A stretch of 64,000 bases of DNA from Agapanthus africanus (taxonomy: Eukaryota > Streptophyta > Magnoliopsida > Asparagales > Amaryllidaceae), in the NCBI GenBank assembly GCA_030015575.1, contig CM057347.1, positions 510,883,176 to 510,947,175 of the forward strand, written 5' to 3'. This document shows, piece after piece, positions 58,173 through 64,000 of the stretch (positions are counted from its first letter, which is position 1; every line of letters begins with the position of its first letter). The notes beneath the pieces were generated by a model that saw only the letters and a program-made list of their open reading frames with translations, ran no database searches and was not told the origin of the DNA. The translations under genes were made by a program, and so were the position numbers.

Positions 58173-58340
58173 GTCTACCCTCCTTACAAAAATTTCGTGC
58201 TCGAAATTTACAAATTTTATTTTAAGGACTAGTTTACAAATAGATGGGGGTATCTTGCACGCATCTCATCTTCTCTTTCCCAAGTCGATTCTTCTGGAGT
58301 GTCTTTTCCCCACATCACTCAATCCTTGACATTCCCTTGA
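58173..58340 (-). pseudogene. Second polypurine tract and pol end beyond gypsy B's 5' LTR
   Basis: This segment matches 24121 to about 24270 (purine tract, chromodomain end) but lies on the outer side of the LTR. It shows that this LTR once served also as the 3' LTR of a second unit, now deleted. The right limit is approximate. Confidence 0.8.
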
Positions 58341-58571
58341 CGCTACCACGGTTCCACGACGACCTCCTTTTTCTCTTTCTCTTTTTTCAAAGCTCAAAAC
58401 CAGTAAGTTCCCTCCCTTCTCTATCTTTATTCTATTCATCTCAAATCGCTTCTTAAAATGATAACGATTTAAAATAGAGTTAGTATTAGAATATTCTTTT
58501 AAAATGAATATTCTTTAAATGTAGTCTCGCCGGTAAGACTTGGGAGAGATAGGGACCGTTTATGCCCATGG
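58341..58571 (+). repeat. LTR A, middle part
   Basis: It aligns in + orientation with the complement of the B and C LTRs just past their CT-rich stretch (CCTCCTTTTTCTC, then AAACCAGTAAGTTCC). It is bounded by remnants of B on the left and LTR C on the right. Confidence 0.6.
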
Positions 58572-61378
58572 TGTCACGCCCCGCTTCCCGGTGTACGGGC
58601 AAGAGGACGTGCCTGGGCCCGCTATATATTTACTCAGAAGTAAATACGCTAAGTATAAATATGCAATATAATAAATATACACAAGAAATGACAAAAGATA
58701 TAAATAAACAACAACTTTTATTGATTAAATATTTCTTTACAGTACAACTGAAAATGTAAATACAAGAATGGAAAGCGATGCCTAAACAATGGCATGAACT
58801 AAAAGAAAAATGAGTACAAGTAAAGCCTGATGGTCATGTTGCCCAGTGGTCTGCTCTTATTGCTCCTGGCTGATCTTGAACTCCTCAGAGTCGGGTCCTC
58901 CTGACAACATTCCAAAGAAAGGAGAGAAATAGGAATATCGTCAGCGAACAATCGCTCGGTAAGTCCCAAAGAGAGATAGAAATAGAATAGATAGATAAAA
59001 GGATATAACTGGTATAAAGTTTGATTATTATGCTAACGTAATTGTTTGTAGCTTATTACAGAATATGCCAGTATATACGAGAGGAGTCCAACTTATACCG
59101 TAGACTATGGTAACCCATAGTACAAGGCTCCGTCGATAAAATCACGGAACAACGGCAATAGATGTATAGTTATGTCTTTTAATGACCATCTCGTGCCACT
59201 TTTAACACATTCCGTGCCAGTAAACCCCTTTAAAAAACCCGTAATGTATTTTGTATTAATGTTTATTGTTTTGTTTAATAGATGTACGACTTGCCGAAAC
59301 CATGATATCATGTAAACGGAATGGATATAAATGGATAGTCATGTAAATAGAGTATATCCATGGTTCGGTTCGGTCGAGTCATGTTCATGTTGATATAGAT
59401 TGAATTCTGGTATAAATGGATTCATATTGTATTGGAGTTATACTTGAATCATATTCAAGGATTGATTGATTGATTTCATATTAGACTGAAACTCTGCCTG
59501 AGTCAAACAATTAAACAGAATTGAAGTCCTGAATTAGTTTTGGAGTTATCGGTAACTGCTGCACATAGACAGCAGGATTTGTGTCTTTTTCCAAAACAAT
59601 TACCGTGTTGATAACACCGTTTTTAGGTTGTCTACCTTAGATAGGCAAGCACCTATATTCTCCGTCTCTCTGAGACTCAAGAGAACTGGTCCCGCTTAAA
59701 CCTATATTTACTAGGGTTCTTATTGTAACTTAGTATAACTTGAGAGGGTTTTATGAAAAATAGTTTTGATATATTTTCAAAATAAAGCTCAAGTATTTAT
59801 TTATCGTCTTTAGGGTTTTCATAGTTGTAATTTTTTATAAAATTAAATATTCTAGTGGATATAAACATAACTTTGAATAGTATATGATATTTTCTTGTAA
59901 TTTGACTTGTATTGAAAGTGATGGTATTTTTATAAACTTTTGTGATTCTTTTCTTCTGATGAGAAAACATGTATATATATATATATATATATTGATAATA
60001 TTTATATATATTTAATTATTAAAAAATTATTTATTAATAGAAATCACGTTTTCTTAGAAATTGTAATAAAAATTCCATCGAGATCGTATGCTACGTGAGA
60101 AGGTCTGCATCTCACTCTACTAGTCCCAAGGACGTGCGATAACCCACAACATTCCGATCGGGTTCCCCAAAATGGGTTGTAGAGGTTTATTTGTAAGGAA
60201 TTAATTAAAACGATTTAAAGAATATGGGTTTTGATAGTTTAAGGTATTTTAATGTAAATTATATTTTGTCCTACAAAAATTGTTACAAAAGCCATCATGC
60301 TATGTCAAGATGAGTTTTGTGATGAGGTAGGTCATTAGCTCGTGAGTTTTCTAAAGGTAATATGAACAAAAAGATAAAGTATTGTCGTATGTAAACTTGA
60401 TGGTATTTTACCGTAAAAGTGAAATAGAATTTGTGTAACATTAAATTTTGAATTGAAACTTGGTCAAATTATTGTTTTATATTTGTTAAACAACATATGA
60501 ACAGATTGTTAATATGTGGTTAAGAAAAATTAAGTTTTTTTTAAAGAAATTAGAACCAGAAGTCGGATTAACTCCGCTTCCGACAAAAGAGAGAGTTTTA
60601 GATTAGAATGAGAGGAGGGAGAAGAGACTTATCGATTGATTATAGAGGGGGGGAGGTATAGGAAGATTTCGAAGGCTTCGTGGAGTCGCGTCGTCGCCGG
60701 ATTTGTCCCGAAATGTCGCCGGAACTTGACTTTGAGCTAACTCCACTTATACAGGTTCTTGGACTTTGAGTGTTTTGACAATGGATTTCTGAATGAGGAG
60801 GGCCAAAGTGTAGGGGATATTTATAGGAGAAATTAGGGTTTAGGATAACGAAGAATAGAATTAAAAATGCATTAAAATTTTGGACTAATACCTCATTTTA
60901 ATTCTCTGGAAATGTGCAGGGAAATTAAAAAGTATGAGGGTAGTGGGGTAGACCAAGGGGTGCTAGGGTTAAAATTTTGGAGTATTTGGGACGGGGGGGA
61001 TCGGCGGCGCCGGGCCTAGGCATGATCTCGCCGGCCATTTTATATGGGTGTGGGGTTGGATTGCTCCCATATGTCAGGTTCAGTGCATATAACATTTTCC
61101 ATATGTTTGTTTTTAGTGACTTTTCAGTTTTACGTGAAGTGCACGTGCAAACTTTTGAGCTTATAACAGTTTAAAAGAAAAATCACTAAAAATAATATGT
61201 GGCTGATGGGATTCGAACACAGGGGCTACGTCACAGCAATGCAAGGGTTTTACCAGTGAGTTACAAGTTTTTACTTGCTGTTCAAAAGCAATTTAAATTT
61301 ATAACTTGTGCTCAGGCTAAGAAATTCCTTTCTGTATTTTGAAACAAAATTCTGTACAGAAAGTTCAGAGTCATTACA
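58572..61378 (-). repeat. LTR C: gypsy LTR of the same family, minus orientation (2807 bp)
   Basis: It runs from TGTCACGCCCC to GAGTCATTACA and is homologous to both B LTRs. No polypurine tract or internal sequence adjoins either end, so it is probably a solo LTR. The flanks CATGG and CGTAG match at three of five bases, so a decayed target duplication is possible. TA microsatellite at about 59970-59992. Confidence 0.82.
61199..61266 (-). other. tRNA-like module in LTR C
   Basis: Minus strand: A-box-like TAACTCACTGG and B-box GTTCGAATC, which fits GWTCRANNC exactly. Confidence 0.65.
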
Positions 61379-61440
61379 CGTAGATTGTATACTGTTTTAT
61401 AGGATGTATGATCCAGACCGTAGGGCCGGTATGCTCAATT

Positions 61441-61610
61441 CGCCTGTGACTTGGAGCCTTCACGCATAGTATTTCTTGAGATATCGGCCATAGATGGGTG
61501 GCATGGGCCTTTCTCCCTGAGCATTTATCATCTTGTAGGATCCTCCATCAAACACTCTCAATGACGTATGGTCCTTCCCAGTTTGGCTCGAATTTTCTCT
61601 TGGAATGTCG
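61441..61610 (-). pseudogene. C-terminal integrase fragment of a Tat-like gypsy element
   Basis: The minus strand reads KFEPNWEGPYVIE, then after a one-base shift VFDGGSYKM and GRYLKKYYA followed by a stop. This is the characteristic end of Tat/Athila-type integrases. It is isolated between LTR C and the last part of LTR A; where the rest went is unknown. The stretch 61379-61440 is unidentified. Confidence 0.75.
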
Positions 61611-62673
61611 ATTGGGGATGATCGGTCTTTTGAGGACCAACACCAATTTTCTCTTGGAATGTTGCCTGCGACTTGTAACTTTAACTATAATCTATTATAC
61701 GCGAGGTGTTGAGGTAGTTTAAGTATGAATCCGACGGAATCTTATTAGTCCCATTATTATTAAATAACGTCGCTGTGGTACCGGGTTAAAACGGTACAAA
61801 TAACGTTGTTGTGGTACCGGGCTGAAATGGTACATCATGTATTCATGAATGATGGCCCGTGTTTTCAAACCCCTGGATGATAGCCTGTTGGGTTTGGAAT
61901 ACTTTAATAACAATTGAAGTCCCGCTATTTTAGGCCCGTGATTCTTTGCCCCTGAATGATAGCATTGGATTCAAAAATACTCTTGAGATTGGTTGACATT
62001 CACACTCAAATTCATGTTAGTTAGATTACCTTTAGTGATCTCTGTAGGACACATTGACAGTATATTTCATGTTCACGACATCTTCACAACATGACCATGC
62101 TATACTTGTTTGCTATGCTCATGTTACATTTCCATACTTACATAGTTTCCTTTAATATTTCCATATTATCCTTGTTCATGCTTCATTCCATCCATACTAT
62201 ATCACATTACACCTAGTATTTCATTTATATACATCACCCATCCCTTTTGGGGACCTACCGAGTGAAAGTTCGCTGACGGGCATTCCACATATTTTTCTTT
62301 CTTTCTTGAAATGTTCGTTAGATAATCTATAGATTAAGGAGATGGAACCGACTTTCGAGGACTACTCGTAGTTTGAAACCTAGATCGACTACTAGTTCTT
62401 CAGCAGTTATTTCTTTTCATTCCAGTATGCCACTGTTTAGGAACTTTCATTGTACTTTTCTTTTAAGTGATCTTGTATCAGTGTAAACTTTGTAAAGTTT
62501 GGAATATAAATATATAAAGTGTTGAATTTTATTCTCGCTTGTCTATTCTTGTCAAATATTATACTGCTTATTTTGTACTTAGCGAATTTGTTATGAGAAA
62601 GGACCTTGGAATAAATACGTCACGGGTCTCGCCACGTTTCCTGCTCCCGTCTTTTGGGAAGCGGGACGCGACA
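61611..62673 (+). repeat. LTR A, last part
   Basis: The right end (GGGAAGCGGGACGCGACA at 62656-62673) and the ACCGAGTGAAAGTTCGCTGAC segment (about 62256) match the family LTR 3' half in + orientation. It abuts the TGTAT duplication. The left limit is approximate. A two-copy word TGGTACCGGGYTRAAAYGGTAC lies near 61770 and 61810. Confidence 0.7.
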
Positions 62674-63394
62674 TGTATAAACTGCATCAAGGGAAAGCAG
62701 ACCAATAAGACCAATAAGGATTCAAGGAGGAGTTCTGAGGTCCTTGAGATCATACACACAGATATCTGTGGCCCATTTTCTACACCCATATTTTATCTCA
62801 TTTATTGATGACCATACAAGATACATGTATCTCTACCTACTAAGTCACAAGGCTGAAGCACTAGATGCTTTCAAAACTTATAAAGCCGAGGTGGAGAAAC
62901 ATAGGAAAACAAATAAAGATAGTAAGATCAGACAGAGGTGGTGAGTATTATGGTAAGTACACATAACAAGGTCGAATGCCTGGTCCATTTTTCTAATTTT
63001 CTTGAGACAGAAGGCATTATAGGGCAATACACAATACCAGGCACACTACAACAAAATGGTGGGGCAGAAAGAAGAAACAAAACTCTTATGGATATGGTAA
63101 GGAGCATGATTAGTAACTTTAATTTGCCTTTATTGCTTTGGAATGAAGCACTAAAGACTAAAGTATATATCTTAAATAGAGTTCCATCGAAGGTTGTTCC
63201 TAAAACTCCTTTTGAATCATTGAAAGGATGGAAGCTCAGTTTAGGACATATACATGTACGGGGCTTTCCAGTTGAAGTGAGAATTTATGATCCCACATTA
63301 AGAAATTGGACTCAAGAACCCAAAGTGGATATTTCAATGGTTATTCAATAAACTCCAAGAGATATAGATTTTATTGTCCTTCACACAGTCCTAA
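62674..63394 (+). pseudogene. Copia-1 integrase, continuation after the nested block
   Basis: It starts exactly past the TGTAT duplication with the CX2C end of the zinc region and KGKQTNK. The integrase core follows in broken frames: HTDICGP (about 62754, first catalytic Asp), FIDDHTRYMYLYLL (about 62802), a region near 62940-62990 where the second Asp block is expected but disrupted, [15 protein letters not shown] (about 63045, with the catalytic Glu) and RFYCPSHSPN (about 63366-63394), where LTR E begins. Stops and shifts make it non-functional. Confidence 0.88.
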
Positions 63395-64000
63395 TGTAAC
63401 GACTCTGTTTTTAATGTACAAAAATTTTAAAGTTAATGTACAGAATAGAGTTTGTAAGCCTGAGCACAAGTTATAAATTTAATTTGTTTAAGAACAGCAA
63501 GAAAACACATGTAGCTCATTGGTAAAGTCTTACACTGCTGTAACATAGCCTTTGTGTTTGAATCCCATCAACCACATATATTTTTACTGATTTTTCTTTT
63601 AAACTTTTTGGAAGCCCAAAAGTTTGCACATGCAATACACGTAAAATGAAAATTCATAGAAAATCAAACATGTGCTAAATGTTATATGAACCGGCATAGA
63701 CTCATGGCACAAATCCAAGCCCTAACCTCCTACAGATGGACGGCGAGATTAGCCTATGGGCCGGCGCCGCTGGGTCCCCCCATTGGTAATACCCCCAAAC
63801 TCTGCACACTAAACCCCTTGGCCTACCCTATTACCCTCATACCGTTTGATTTCTTTGTAAATTAACAGAAAACTTAAAATCACCCAATAATCAAAATTTT
63901 AATGCATTTAAATTCTTTATTCAATTCCCAAAACCCTAATTCCATTCTATAAATACAACATCATACCTTAGCCCTCCTTATTCTGAAATCTCTTGTCAAA
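63395..64000 (+). repeat. LTR E: start of another gypsy LTR of the A/B/C family
   Basis: It starts TGTAACGACTCTG and follows LTR C (complement) closely, including AGCCTGAGCACAAGTTATAAATT. It runs off the window. A TATA-like TATAAATAC lies near 63949-63957. Confidence 0.82.
63507..63576 (+). other. tRNA-like module in LTR E
   Basis: TAGCTCATTGG (A-box fit) and GTGTTTGAATCCC (B-box with one change), followed by ATCAACCACA, at tRNA-gene spacing. Confidence 0.65.

Larger units (their letters stand above)
21286..58340 (-). mobile_element. Gypsy B: minus-strand Tekay-like chromovirus inserted in LTR A
   Basis: The LTRs are 21286-24120 (3') and 55252-58172 (5'). Between them are pol (24177-27925) and gag (54071-55061), split by Copia-2. 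Beyond the 5' LTR the sequence continues with another purine tract and pol end (58173 to about 58340), so a second, mostly deleted unit shared this LTR. The left flank GCTGG (21281-21285) has no partner on the right, consistent with deletion. Pol is full of stops. Three intron-like gaps interrupt its reading frame. Confidence 0.85.
20623..62673 (+). mobile_element. Gypsy LTR A, inserted in Copia-1, with everything nested in it
   Basis: The block is flanked by an exact 5-bp duplication TGTAT (20618-20622 and 62674-62678), and the Copia-1 reading frame is continuous if the block is removed. Pieces of + oriented LTR are found at 20623-21285, about 58341-58571 and about 61611-62673, in the order of one LTR. 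This is best explained as a single (solo) LTR of the same family as B, C and E. The first two bases read CA instead of TG. Confidence 0.78.

Noticed and set aside
58244-58456. Open frame bridging gypsy B and LTR A
   Set aside because: It spans the junction of two unrelated elements, so it cannot be an ancestral gene.
63507-63576. A functional tRNA gene
   Set aside because: A- and B-boxes fit, but no complementary acceptor stem was found in any of the five copies, so only a tRNA-like module is claimed.

Overview
The window looks like a repeat-rich, probably pericentromeric, piece of a flowering-plant nuclear genome. I see no ordinary host gene. Almost every base belongs to LTR retrotransposons of the Ty3/gypsy (chromodomain Tekay-like and Tat-like) and Ty1/copia (Angela/Tork-like) groups, at several stages of decay. 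Clade names are judgements from motifs, and the species cannot be told from the sequence.

Layout. (1) 1-6151: 3' part of a + strand gypsy element (here D) with an open pol frame and a 3' LTR that breaks off at 6151. (2) 6152-15696: minus-strand copia element (Copia-3), LTRs at 6152-7551 (truncated) and 13503-15696. (3) 15697-16680: 5' end of a minus-strand Tat-like element (LTR, primer site, gag start). (4) 16681-18063: AT-rich DNA with a foldback element at 17327-17665. (5) 18064-63394: a + strand copia element (Copia-1) whose integrase is split by 42 kb of nested insertions. (6) 63395-64000: start of another gypsy LTR (E), also inserted in Copia-1.

The nest is five levels deep and three levels have exact 5-bp target duplications. 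Copia-1 is split at 20622/62674 (TGTAT) by a gypsy LTR (A). LTR A is split by a minus-strand gypsy element (B, 21286 to about 58340) and by a further LTR (C, 58572-61378). B's gag is split at 27930/54066 (ACAAT) by a minus-strand copia element (Copia-2). Copia-2's right LTR is split at 37143/53422 (CCTCC) by a 16.3 kb element, 37144-53421, with 3432-bp LTRs that differ at only about 17 places by eye.

That innermost element is the most unusual object. It is a young, non-autonomous, gag-only element with no reverse transcriptase or integrase. Its LTRs are built largely from dozens of different short perfect inverted repeats laid end to end, with about 18 CACGTG hexamers each, and its 5.6 kb non-coding interior is a patchwork of tandem repeats and hairpins. 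Other notable points: short GT-AG introns in gypsy B; a tRNA-like A-box/B-box module in the LTRs of A, B, C and E; and a triplet of stem-loops in the leaders of Copia-2 and Copia-3 whose arms vary while pairing is kept, including G-U pairs possible only in the sense RNA.
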